A stretch of DNA of 21,127 nt from DATKZH01 sp964475955 (GTDB lineage: Bacteria > Planctomycetota > Planctomycetia > Pirellulales > Thermoguttaceae). The position numbers and the translations under genes are program-made. The stretch's first letter is position 1; each line of letters begins with the position of its first letter. The notes under the pieces were generated by a model. It saw only the letters and a list, made by a program, of their open reading frames with translations, was not told where the DNA came from and made no database searches. Shown one piece after another: positions 7,270 through 14,152 of the stretch. The stretch covers positions 1-21,127 of the forward strand of contig CAYYZY010000139.1 in assembly GCA_964475955.1 (NCBI GenBank). The letters run 5' to 3'.

Positions 7270-7764
7270 CTACGACCCGGCCGACTCGGGCATCAGGGCC
7301 AGGAGCTCCAACTCGGTGTCGAACCGGACGATGATCACGCGCCAGTTGCCGCTTTCCTCGGCGGGCATGTCGCCCTGCGGGGTGCGGTAGAAGGTGAAGT
7401 AGAAGACCACGGGGAAGTCTTCGCACTTGTAAAGGTAGCGCAGCAGGATGAGGTCGCGGCCCACCCGGCGCGCGGCGATCGGCTCGAATTCCACGTACGC
7501 GCCGTACGTGTCCTTCAGCCGGTCGGTCTCTTCGACCAGTTTCTCGACGGCCTCGGTCCGCTTCAAGAGCGGGCTGCCGGCGAGGAGTTGCTCGTAGGAC
7601 GTCTTGGTGGCCCCCAGGGAAACGCCGTCGAGGAACTGGGCGACCCGCGCCTGGACCTTGTCGACGTCGGCGTCGGACGGCTCCTGGGCGATCGACCCGC
7701 GTCCGCCCGAAGCGCACACGAACAGCACCCCAAGCCCCGTGGCAACCCACCTCTTCGCGATCAT
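7270..7764 (-). CDS. Small secreted protein of unknown function
   Basis: A 164-residue protein I do not recognise at family level. Residues 1-27 look like a signal peptide (MIAKRW, a hydrophobic stretch, then GSIAQ-E). The middle (about 35-85) is predicted helical (KVQARVAQFLDG, EAVEKLVEETDRLKDTYG). The C-terminal half reads as beta strands (LILLRYLYKCEDFPVVFYFTFYR, given as two parts: LILLRYLYKCEDF and PVVFYFTFYR). This helix-then-sheet order resembles NTF2/SnoaL-like folds, but that is only inference. The ATG at 7764 has an AAGGAG ribosome site (7773-7778), eight bases away; the frame's upstream ATG at 7887 lies inside a hairpin element. The gene stands alone, flanked by inverted copies of a repeat and with a compound palindrome upstream. 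Confidence 0.8.
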   Translation of the reverse strand: MIAKRWVATGLGVLFVCASGGRGSIAQEPSDADVDKVQARVAQFLDGVSLGATKTSYEQLLAGSPLLKRTEAVEKLVEETDRLKDTYGAYVEFEPIAARRVGRDLILLRYLYKCEDFPVVFYFTFYRTPQGDMPAEESGNWRVIIVRFDTELELLALMPESAGS

Positions 7765-7852
7765 GATGACGACTCCTTGCAGGCAAACGCTCCGACGCCA
7801 AGCCGGGCGACTGTGCGATCGGTTCTCGATCTCGAACCAGCGAGACCCTCTT

Positions 7853-7960
7853 GGAGTGCGGCGACTCGTCGCCGCTTTCTTCGGCACTTACGAAGCGCCC
7901 GGGACGTCGCTGGCGACGTCGTCCGCCGGCTCGGAAAGCGGGAACAAGTTCCCGCACTCC
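7853..7960. repeat. Compound palindrome: three perfect 8-bp hairpins inside a closing stem
   Basis: GGAGTGCGG (7853-7861) is the exact reverse complement of CCGCACTCC (7952-7960). Inside are GCGGCGAC-TC-GTCGCCGC (7858-7875), GACGTCGC-TG-GCGACGTC (7903-7920) and GCGGGAAC-AA-GTTCCCGC (7938-7955), each a perfect 8-bp arm pair with a 2-nt gap. A weaker CTTCG/CGAAG hairpin lies at 7879-7895. The spacing is too regular to be chance, and no ORF is present. Confidence 0.85.
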
Positions 7961-8031
7961 AGAAGGTCGCTTGCTTCGGGTCTAGCGTAACCCGGACGAG
8001 CGCCGATTGCACGAACGTCCTGGGCGGCCGT

Positions 8032-8066
8032 AGGACGAAGCGTCCTTTCGCGAAGCGAAAAGCGAC
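8032..8066 (-). repeat. Double-hairpin element, copy B (inverted relative to copy A)
   Basis: AGGACG-AAG-CGTCCT (8032-8046) and TTTCGC-GAA-GCGAAA (8046-8060) are perfect adjacent hairpins. The reverse complement of 8046-8066 matches copy A (7010-7030) at 20 of 21 bases. It lies 30 bp past the folC stop codon. Confidence 0.75.
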
Positions 8067-8095
8067 TCTTCCGGCGGTTGTTGATGCAGGGCTCC

Positions 8096-9508
8096 TCAGC
8101 CCTTGTCGCGATTCCCCACCAGCGGCCGCACTTCGGCGGCCAGGAAGAACGAACCGGTCACACAGATCAGGTCTTCCGGACCGGCCTGCGCTCGGGCCTG
8201 AAACCACCCTTCTGGGGGGTTCGGGCACACCCGGCACTCCCGGCCGGTCAGCTCGAAGGCCAGCGCGCCCAACTCTTCCGGGGGGACCGAGCGGGGGTTG
8301 TTCAGGTAGCGGGTCAGGAACAGGTGGTCGAACGCGCCCAAAAGCCGCTGGAGCATGCCGGCGATGTCCTTCTCGTAGCTGGTGGCAAAGAGGAGGAGGC
8401 GACGCCGGGCCGCGAAGCTCTGGTCGAGCACGCGGACCAAGGCGTCCACGGAGGCGACGTTGTGGGCCGAATCGATGACCACGGCCGGTCGCCGGGCGAC
8501 CAGTTCCACGCGTGCGGGCCAGCGGAGATCGGCCAGGCCGGCCCGGATCGCCGTTTCGGGGATCGTCCAGCCACTCTGGGCGAGTTGGCCCAGAGCGGCC
8601 AGGGCCACCGCCGCGTTGGCCGCCTGATGATCGCCCAGGAGCGAGAGTTCGACATCGCTCAACCGCCGCTCGCCCGTTTGGTCGGTCTGCCGGAAGTCGA
8701 TGCTCCCCACGGCGGGAGCCAAATCCAGGTTCTTCGGAGGGCGGTACTCATAGTGGAAGTTGGTGCCCAACTCTACGAGCGGGCAACCTTGCCGCCGGCA
8801 GACCGCGCGGATGACTTCCCGGGCGCCCGACTCGGTCACGCCGCTGACGACGGGCACGCCCGGCTTGATGATCCCGGCCTTTTCGGCGGCGATCGACTCG
8901 GGGGTGTTGCCCAGTTGCCGGGTGTGGTCGAGGCTGATGCTCGTGATCACCGAGACTGCCGGGTGGCAGACATTGGTCGAATCGAGCCGGCCGCCGAGCC
9001 CGACTTCGAGCACGGCGACATCGACCTTGCGCCGGGCGAAATAGAGCATGGCCATCGCCGTGATGACTTCGAAATAGGTCGGTCCGTCTTCGGGAGGGAT
9101 GCGTCCGGCGCCGGCGGCGTCCATCACCCCAACCGGGGGGATCAACGAGCCGACCAGCTCGACGAAGTCGGCTTCCGGGCAGGGTTGGCCGTCGATGGCC
9201 AGCCGTTCTTCGAGCCGGTCGAGGTGGGGCGACGTGAACAAGCCCGTCCGGCAGCCCGAGGCCGACAGCACGGACGCGATCATCGCGGCGGTCGACCCCT
9301 TCCCCTTGGTGCCGGCGACGTGGACGGCGGGCAGCGCCCGTTGCGGGTTGCCGAGCTGGTCGAGCAGTTCGCACATGCGATCGAGCTTGAAGTCGCATGC
9401 TCGGTAGGGGATGGTCCGGGCCCGCTCGTAGTCGATCCGGCCGAGGAGGAAGCGTTGGGCATCCTGGCGGGATTCGAGCGGTGGCTGGGAATTGAAAGGC
9501 GACGTCAT
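8096..9508 (-). CDS. folC: Bifunctional folylpolyglutamate synthase / dihydrofolate synthase
   Basis: A 470-residue Mur-ligase-family enzyme that adds glutamate to dihydropteroate and/or tetrahydrofolate with ATP, in the cytoplasm. The P-loop is GTKGKGST (66-73), with Lys where many bacterial FolC proteins have Asn. FTSPHLDRLEERL (91-103) is the folate-binding signature. LEVGLGGRLDSTN and SLDHTRQLG carry the conserved metal- and ATP-site residues, and GDHQAANAAVAL and DSAHN belong to the central and C-terminal domains. It is somewhat longer than E. coli FolC. The frame is open to 10012, but the upstream part has no family sequence, and the ATG at 9508 begins shortly before the conserved region. 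There is no strong ribosome site, so the start is less sure than the identity. No linked folate genes are seen. Confidence 0.93.
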   Translation of the reverse strand: MTSPFNSQPPLESRQDAQRFLLGRIDYERARTIPYRACDFKLDRMCELLDQLGNPQRALPAVHVAGTKGKGSTAAMIASVLSASGCRTGLFTSPHLDRLEERLAIDGQPCPEADFVELVGSLIPPVGVMDAAGAGRIPPEDGPTYFEVITAMAMLYFARRKVDVAVLEVGLGGRLDSTNVCHPAVSVITSISLDHTRQLGNTPESIAAEKAGIIKPGVPVVSGVTESGAREVIRAVCRRQGCPLVELGTNFHYEYRPPKNLDLAPAVGSIDFRQTDQTGERRLSDVELSLLGDHQAANAAVALAALGQLAQSGWTIPETAIRAGLADLRWPARVELVARRPAVVIDSAHNVASVDALVRVLDQSFAARRRLLLFATSYEKDIAGMLQRLLGAFDHLFLTRYLNNPRSVPPEELGALAFELTGRECRVCPNPPEGWFQARAQAGPEDLICVTGSFFLAAEVRPLVGNRDKG

Positions 9509-9589
9509 CGGCCGGGCCTGCGGATCGCGGTGGGAAGTCCGTGTCCGGCACGGAATTGTGGACCAACCGAGGGCTGAAGTCCATGCAGG

Positions 9590-9634
9590 GGGCGCGGTTT
9601 CCTGCCGCACCCTCCCTGCGAGGGAACCGCGCCC
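9590..9634. repeat. Imperfect inverted repeat upstream of folC
   Basis: GGGCGCGGTTTCC (9590-9602) pairs with GGGAACCGCGCCC (9622-9634) over 13 bp with one T-G position. The loop is 19 nt. It lies 82 bp upstream of the folC ATG and could be a regulatory hairpin or another dispersed palindrome. Confidence 0.55.
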
Positions 9635-10186
9635 GCCCGTAGTGTCCCTCGATGCGAAGCGGGGCCGGCGCGGGTGGCCGAAGGCGTGCGCGATCGGGCG
9701 AAGCACCTCGGGGAGCTGTTCCGCACGGTCTCGGAGAAGGTGGACAGCGCTATCACGCTCCCGACTGTCCGACCACATCGAGCAGGGCCCGGCCGAGCAG
9801 CCCAACCGACACCGCTCCCGCGAAGACCGACTCCAGAACCTACTGCCCTGCGACCTTGTCCAGACGAGGGAGGCTCCCGCCTCGCAGGTAGCGGCACTTC
9901 CTGTTGAGTCGCTCGAGGGCGACTGCGGGATCGACCCACCCCCCAGGACTATGGCAGCTTCTTCGGGTCCCCTTTCACCCTGCGCTCCATTTTTCGAGCG
10001 ACTTTCCCGCAAAGTGCCGTTTCTTACATTTCGGCCTCCGATCGGGCACTTCCGGCCGGATGCCGGGCTTTTCGGATGTCGCCCGATGCGCTTCTGTACG
10101 CATTCAGCGTCACAGCGACCGGGACCTGCATTGAGAACGTTGCCTGGAATCGACGAACCGACACAACACGAGCGGTGGAAGAGACC

Positions 10187-10221
10187 CCTCGTAGCATGGT
10201 TCCGCAGTCCACGCTACGAGG
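10187..10221 (-). repeat. 13-bp hairpin downstream of the HEAT-repeat gene
   Basis: CCTCGTAGCATGG (10187-10199) and CCACGCTACGAGG (10209-10221) pair over 13 bp. The single mismatch becomes a G-U pair in minus-strand RNA. It starts 26 nt after the HEAT gene's stop, so it could act as a 3'-end or stabilising hairpin. No U-tract follows, so it is not a canonical intrinsic terminator. Confidence 0.6.
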
Positions 10222-10246
10222 AGCGGGTCAACTCCGGACCATACCG

Positions 10247-12355
10247 CTACTTCGGCATAGGCAGGACAATCATGGCGTTTTCACCCAGGGTAACTTTGCC
10301 TTTTTTGCCGTTGATGCGGTACTCGATCTTGAGTTGCTTCACGATGCCCGAAGCCGGATCGCCGCCAAAGCTCTCGTTGTAACTCGTGCTCGGCAGGAAG
10401 ATGATACGGTAGTTCTTGGCGTACTTGCGCAGCACCGCCGTGACGTCCTTGATCTTGTCGCCGGCACCGTATTCGGCCTTGATGATTTGCAGTTCCACCG
10501 GCTTCTGACCGGCCTGGGCCAGGGCCCTGCCAAGTTCGGCCCGGTTGATGCCCTTGCTGGCCATCCCCATCACGACCAGCAATGCTTGTTCCTTCAAGGC
10601 GGGAACCTCGGCGGCTTCGTAGGCGATGGCCTGCATCTCTTCGCTGGGATAGCGGAGCAGAACCTCCAACACCAGACGCTTGTCCTCGTCGCGACGGGCG
10701 ATCTTCAACGCGGTGCGGCACATCTGGGCCCGTTGGTCGGCGGGCATGTCGAATTGCCGGGCGATGCGGATGTATGCCCGGATGGCACGGATCTTGAGCC
10801 GATCGTCGTTTGCTGTCTTGCACAGATCGAGCAGGACGGGCGCGGCGTCGGCCGACCTCCACCGGCCCAACACGCGGGACGCGGCGTCTTGCAGTTGCTC
10901 GTCGTTCGACTTGGCGGTTGCGGCGACCGTCTTCAATGCAGTCGATCCGCCGAGGACGTTCAACGTTTCGAGAATCCGGGCCTTAACCCGTGCGTCGGCG
11001 CCCGGCAGCGCCGTCGCAACTTGCGACGCAACGGCCTCCCGATTCGCAGAACGCAAGCAGACATCCTGTATCGCCTTGTCCAGGGCCGCTGCTTCCCGGT
11101 CGTCCTTGGTTTCCGAAAGCCGTGCGATCAACTTGGGCAGATCGGCCGATTCCAGCACGGCGCCCAGGCCGGCCAAGGCGGCGGCGCGGACCGCCGTGTC
11201 GGCGTCATCGGCGGCTTTCCATAGCGCAGGAGCCGCAGCCACGGTACGACGACGGGTGGCCAAATCGATGAGCACCAGCCGCAGCTTTCCTTTGGCCTCC
11301 GCAAGGCGCTCGACGACGTGCTCGTCGACCGCCTTGTCCTGCAGGCTTTCGAGCGATTGGATCGCGGCAGCCGCCACTTCGTCGCTGCCTTCGGCCGCCG
11401 CCTCCAGCAGTGCGGGGACGCACGAAACGTCGCCGACACGTTTCAGTGCGCGGAAGGCCAGAATGCGAAGTTGTTCGTCGTCGCTTTGAGCCGCCTGGAG
11501 CACCGTGGGCAGGATGCGGGAGTCGCCGCGGCTTGCCAGGGCCAGCATCAGCAACCCCTGACGCTCGGCCGACGCCTTGGGCAACTCGGCCACCAGCGCG
11601 TCAGCGATCTCCGGAGCGGGCGATTCCATGGCGGTCCGGGCGGCCGCGACGACCAGAACGTAGTCCGGGCCACGGATGGCCTCGACCAGCAGCGGTGCCC
11701 CGTCCTTGCCGCGAGCGAGGACTGCACCCCGCAACGCCGCGGTACGGACCTGGGGTGGTGCGTCGGCCAGAGTTCGCAAACGATCGTAGATGCCCTTCGA
11801 TTCCTCCCGTTGCCCGTCTGCTGCCAATGCTTCGGCGCAGCGGAGCAGGCCCTCGCAGATAGCCAACTGGTCGCCGCCCTGGGTGCCCGGCAGCGCGTTT
11901 TCCAGGGCCTTCGCAGCCTCTGCGGTGCCAATGCTACCCAGCGCCCGGGCCGCGAATCGGCCGGCTTCGGCATCCCCGAGCAACCCGGCCAGGGCCCCCA
12001 CGGCTTTGGCGTCGCGTCGCACGCCAAGGCTGCCGATCACGCCGAGCCGCGGGCGGCCTTCGATTTTGCCCAGGGCATCCCGCAGGGCGTCGTCGACGGA
12101 CGGATCGCGGATCGGCTCCAGAGCGTAGCGGGCCATATGCGAGAGCGTTTCATCGCCCAGGAGCGAGGCCAGCGTGGGAACCGATTCCTTGGTGGCAATA
12201 CGGGCCAACTGCCGGCACGCAGCGGACTTCTCTCGAGCGCCGGCATCCGACCGGAGCACTTTGAGCAACTCGGCTTCCTGAGCGACGGCACGCGTCGAGG
12301 TAACGGCCAGCACCAAGGCGGCCACAACCAGATATATCTTATGGCTGTTCCACAT
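10247..12355 (-). CDS. Secreted HEAT-repeat protein with C-terminal DUF3395-like domain
   Basis: A 702-residue protein made mostly of alpha-helical HEAT/PBS-lyase-type repeats, expected to bind partner proteins outside the cytoplasm. Residues 1-25 are a signal peptide (MWNSHK, hydrophobic core, RAVAQ). Repeats run from about 28 to 600, with recurring units such as ALGSIGTAEAAKALENAL, AFRALKRVGDVSCVPALL and ALAGLGAVL. The last 85 residues (618-702) form a separate beta-rich domain: AEYGAG, KDVT, FGGDPASGIVKQLKIEY and a final VLPMP. They resemble DUF3395, the DnaJC11 C-terminal type domain; this match is by eye. It lies 66 bp downstream of a Gfo/Idh/MocA gene on the same strand and is probably in its operon. 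The ribosome site (AGGA) is weak. Function is unknown; no catalytic motif is visible. Confidence 0.85.
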   Translation of the reverse strand: MWNSHKIYLVVAALVLAVTSTRAVAQEAELLKVLRSDAGAREKSAACRQLARIATKESVPTLASLLGDETLSHMARYALEPIRDPSVDDALRDALGKIEGRPRLGVIGSLGVRRDAKAVGALAGLLGDAEAGRFAARALGSIGTAEAAKALENALPGTQGGDQLAICEGLLRCAEALAADGQREESKGIYDRLRTLADAPPQVRTAALRGAVLARGKDGAPLLVEAIRGPDYVLVVAAARTAMESPAPEIADALVAELPKASAERQGLLMLALASRGDSRILPTVLQAAQSDDEQLRILAFRALKRVGDVSCVPALLEAAAEGSDEVAAAAIQSLESLQDKAVDEHVVERLAEAKGKLRLVLIDLATRRRTVAAAPALWKAADDADTAVRAAALAGLGAVLESADLPKLIARLSETKDDREAAALDKAIQDVCLRSANREAVASQVATALPGADARVKARILETLNVLGGSTALKTVAATAKSNDEQLQDAASRVLGRWRSADAAPVLLDLCKTANDDRLKIRAIRAYIRIARQFDMPADQRAQMCRTALKIARRDEDKRLVLEVLLRYPSEEMQAIAYEAAEVPALKEQALLVVMGMASKGINRAELGRALAQAGQKPVELQIIKAEYGAGDKIKDVTAVLRKYAKNYRIIFLPSTSYNESFGGDPASGIVKQLKIEYRINGKKGKVTLGENAMIVLPMPK

Positions 12356-12421
12356 GGGGCCAATTCCTGTTGGTAATAGGCAATTCGGAGGTTGGACCTA
12401 TGAAGGTATTCGACAAGGCGG

Positions 12422-13735
12422 CTAGATGATGTACGGTTCTCGCATGGCCCGCGAGCGCAGGGAGTTCGCCTCGTCGTCGCCGATGAACTCCTCTTCGACC
12501 GGATCGAACTTCAGGCTCCGCTTGAGCCACATGCAGATGTTCGCGGCGTGAACGGTGGTCATCGAATGGTGCATGACCCTGGGGTTCGCGACCGTAATCT
12601 CACGGCTGCGGACACAGTCGAGGAAGTTCCGCATGTGGTCCAACGAGCGGCCGGTACGGGCGACGTACCGGCTGATGACGCGATTGAACTCGCGGAGCAG
12701 CGCCGGCGAGGACACGTCGGGCTGCGAGTAACCATCGGCCGCCGCGGCCCAGCCCTCGGTGCCGTCGAACCGTTCGCCGCAGGAGCCGTGCCAGTACTTG
12801 TTGCCTCGCGAAAGGATCATTCGCACGCCGCCAGCGAAGTGCGTGACCATCCCATCGCCGCTGTCGTTCGGCACGTATTCATATTCAATGGGCGACGACT
12901 CACCGCATCCCAAGCCGGCTTGGGCCTGGGCAAACGTGTGCGCCCCCCATTCGCCGATGCAACTCGTGTGGAAATCGTAATGGCCTCGCCACCCGCCCGC
13001 GACGTACCTGGGGTTGTACGGCCGCCAGGGGCAGGCGCCCAGCCAGGCGTCCCAGTCGACCACGTCCTTGGGCGGTTGTTCGACGGCGGGAAGCCAATCA
13101 TGACGCATCTCGGCCGCGTCCCAGGGGGCGATGTGTGCGTAGGCCGTGTGGATTTCGCCGAGGCGCCCGTTGCGGGCCATCTCGATGCAGAACACGTGGT
13201 TCGCTTCACTCAGCCGCTGCGCGCCGGTTTGGTAGACGCGGCCGTAACGCTGGGCCGTCTCGACGACGGCTCGCCCCTCGGCGATCGTCATGCAGGAGGG
13301 CTTCTCGGTGTAGACGTCTTTGCCGGCGCGCATGGCCAGGATCGACGCCAGCGCGTGCCAACGGTCGCCGGTCGCAATCAGCACCGCGTCGATGTCCGGC
13401 CTTGCTTCCAGGAAGCCCTTGATCTCGGGGTACATGGCACAGTCCTTCGTGCCGTAGTGGCTGTCGACGGCTTCCTTGACGGCCAATCGCTGCTTCTGCT
13501 GAAGATCGCAGATGGCGACGAACTGCACATCCGGGTTTCGCATCATCCACCCGAGGTCATGCCTGCCGCGATGCTGGATTCCGATCCCGCCGGCGATGAT
13601 CTTCTCGCTGGGTGGTACCGCTCCGTCTTTGCCGAGGGCGCGAGCCGGGACGAAACGCGGGGCAGCCGCCGTCGCGGTGGCAGCCGCCGTGGTCTGGAGA
13701 AAGCGGCGACGTGTAAGCGGGAACTTGCCCGGCAT
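12422..13735 (-). CDS. Tat-exported Gfo/Idh/MocA family oxidoreductase
   Basis: A 437-residue NAD(P)-dependent oxidoreductase. A twin-arginine motif (LTRRRFLQTTAA, about 7-18) and an alanine-rich hydrophobic segment mark export. The nucleotide-binding loop is unusual: GGIGIQHRGRHDLG (49-62) replaces the common GCGxRG form. EKP is at 144-146, and EWGAHTFA in the second half carries the conserved His. The ATG has an AAGGAG ribosome site (13743-13748), seven bases upstream. It is the first gene of a probable two-gene operon with the HEAT-repeat protein, 66 bp downstream. It differs strongly from the other two paralogues here and so likely acts on a different substrate. Family firm, substrate unknown. 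Confidence 0.93.
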   Translation of the reverse strand: MPGKFPLTRRRFLQTTAAATATAAAPRFVPARALGKDGAVPPSEKIIAGGIGIQHRGRHDLGWMMRNPDVQFVAICDLQQKQRLAVKEAVDSHYGTKDCAMYPEIKGFLEARPDIDAVLIATGDRWHALASILAMRAGKDVYTEKPSCMTIAEGRAVVETAQRYGRVYQTGAQRLSEANHVFCIEMARNGRLGEIHTAYAHIAPWDAAEMRHDWLPAVEQPPKDVVDWDAWLGACPWRPYNPRYVAGGWRGHYDFHTSCIGEWGAHTFAQAQAGLGCGESSPIEYEYVPNDSGDGMVTHFAGGVRMILSRGNKYWHGSCGERFDGTEGWAAAADGYSQPDVSSPALLREFNRVISRYVARTGRSLDHMRNFLDCVRSREITVANPRVMHHSMTTVHAANICMWLKRSLKFDPVEEEFIGDDEANSLRSRAMREPYII

Positions 13736-14152
13736 GGCGTTGCTCCTTGATGAGCGCTGGTGGATGCAGTGGGGAGGAAGTCCGGCACGGCCCGAACCCT
13801 TGCCGATGGTCGTCTATCGAAGCGGGTGTGTCAAGTAGTGGATCGCGACAACTCCCGGGTAGTATACCGTTTCCAGTGCAGGCGCTTTCGCATTTGGCCT
13901 CCTGCTGCGGTCGCCGGCTTTCACGCAGCCGTCGTTTCCGACTCACCTCCAAGTGTTCCTGGGGGCGATCATGCGTCTGGGGCGACGGACGGAGTACGGC
14001 GTGTTCCGGACGATCGAGGCGGATTCCGCATCGCCGCAAGGCTTGACAATGACCTCCGGCTAAGCAACCATCGGGGGCGTGCTGTAGCACTATTCCCGCC
14101 AGTAGCCGCTCTTTCATTCCGGAGAACGCCGGCCACAGCCGGCCGCTGACCC
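13736..14152. other. Divergent intergenic region, no gene supported
   Basis: This 417-bp gap separates the divergent Gfo/Idh/MocA (minus) and SLH/TIM-barrel (plus) genes and should contain both promoters. A TATACT is present for the minus strand and a TTGACA at 14043-14048 for the plus strand, the latter without a good -10. A 30-codon frame at 13971-14063 begins MRLGRRTEYGVF but cannot be supported as a gene. GCCGGC-CACA-GCCGGC (14128-14143) lies just before the plus-strand start. Confidence 0.5.
13861..13866 (-). promoter_or_regulatory. Candidate -10 box for the Gfo/Idh/MocA-HEAT operon
   Basis: Minus-strand TATACT matches TATAAT at 5 of 6 bases, about 125 bp upstream of the ATG at 13735. 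No clear -35 box lies 16-18 bp upstream, so confidence is low. Confidence 0.25.

Larger units (their letters stand above)
7765..8095. other. Intergenic region packed with hairpins, no gene seen
   Basis: This 331-bp stretch lies between the folC stop and the small secreted-protein start, both genes on the minus strand. It holds the compound palindrome (7853-7960) and double-hairpin copy B (8032-8066). Nearby, GGTTC and GAACC (7821-7825/7834-7838) form a further short hairpin in the likely leader of the downstream gene. No supported ORF was seen. Confidence 0.6.
9509..10246. other. 738-bp intergenic region, no supported gene
   Basis: It lies between the folC start and the HEAT-protein stop, both genes on the minus strand. 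Several palindromes occur: 9590-9634, GGGAG-G-CTCCC at 9868-9878, AGTCGC/GCGACT at 9907-9924, and 10187-10221. Frames are open through much of it on both strands, which is expected at this GC content, but none shows a recognisable family together with a ribosome site. No tRNA-like cloverleaf was found. The folC promoter should lie here, but no good sigma70 match was seen. Confidence 0.55.

Noticed and set aside
7853..7960. CRISPR-like repeat array
   Set aside because: The hairpin arms differ in sequence and spacing; there are no identical direct repeats or spacers, and no cas genes.
9652..9907. Possible gene fragment (AEGVRDRAKHLGELFRTV) in the folC-HEAT gap
   Set aside because: A short protein-like stretch with no start context or recognised family; the frame quickly becomes Pro/Arg-rich.
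8096..10012. Extension of folC to an ATG at 10012
   Set aside because: The extra 168 residues show no family similarity and run through several palindromes; the ATG at 9508 directly precedes the conserved FolC region.
13971..14063. 30-codon ORF starting MRLGRRTEYGVF, reminiscent of an Rrf2-type regulator N-terminus
   Set aside because: The match is only a few residues, the rest does not fit, and there is no ribosome site at proper spacing.
14043..14070. TTGACA as a promoter for the 14153 gene
   Set aside because: The hexamer 17 bp downstream matches TATAAT at only about 3 of 6 bases.
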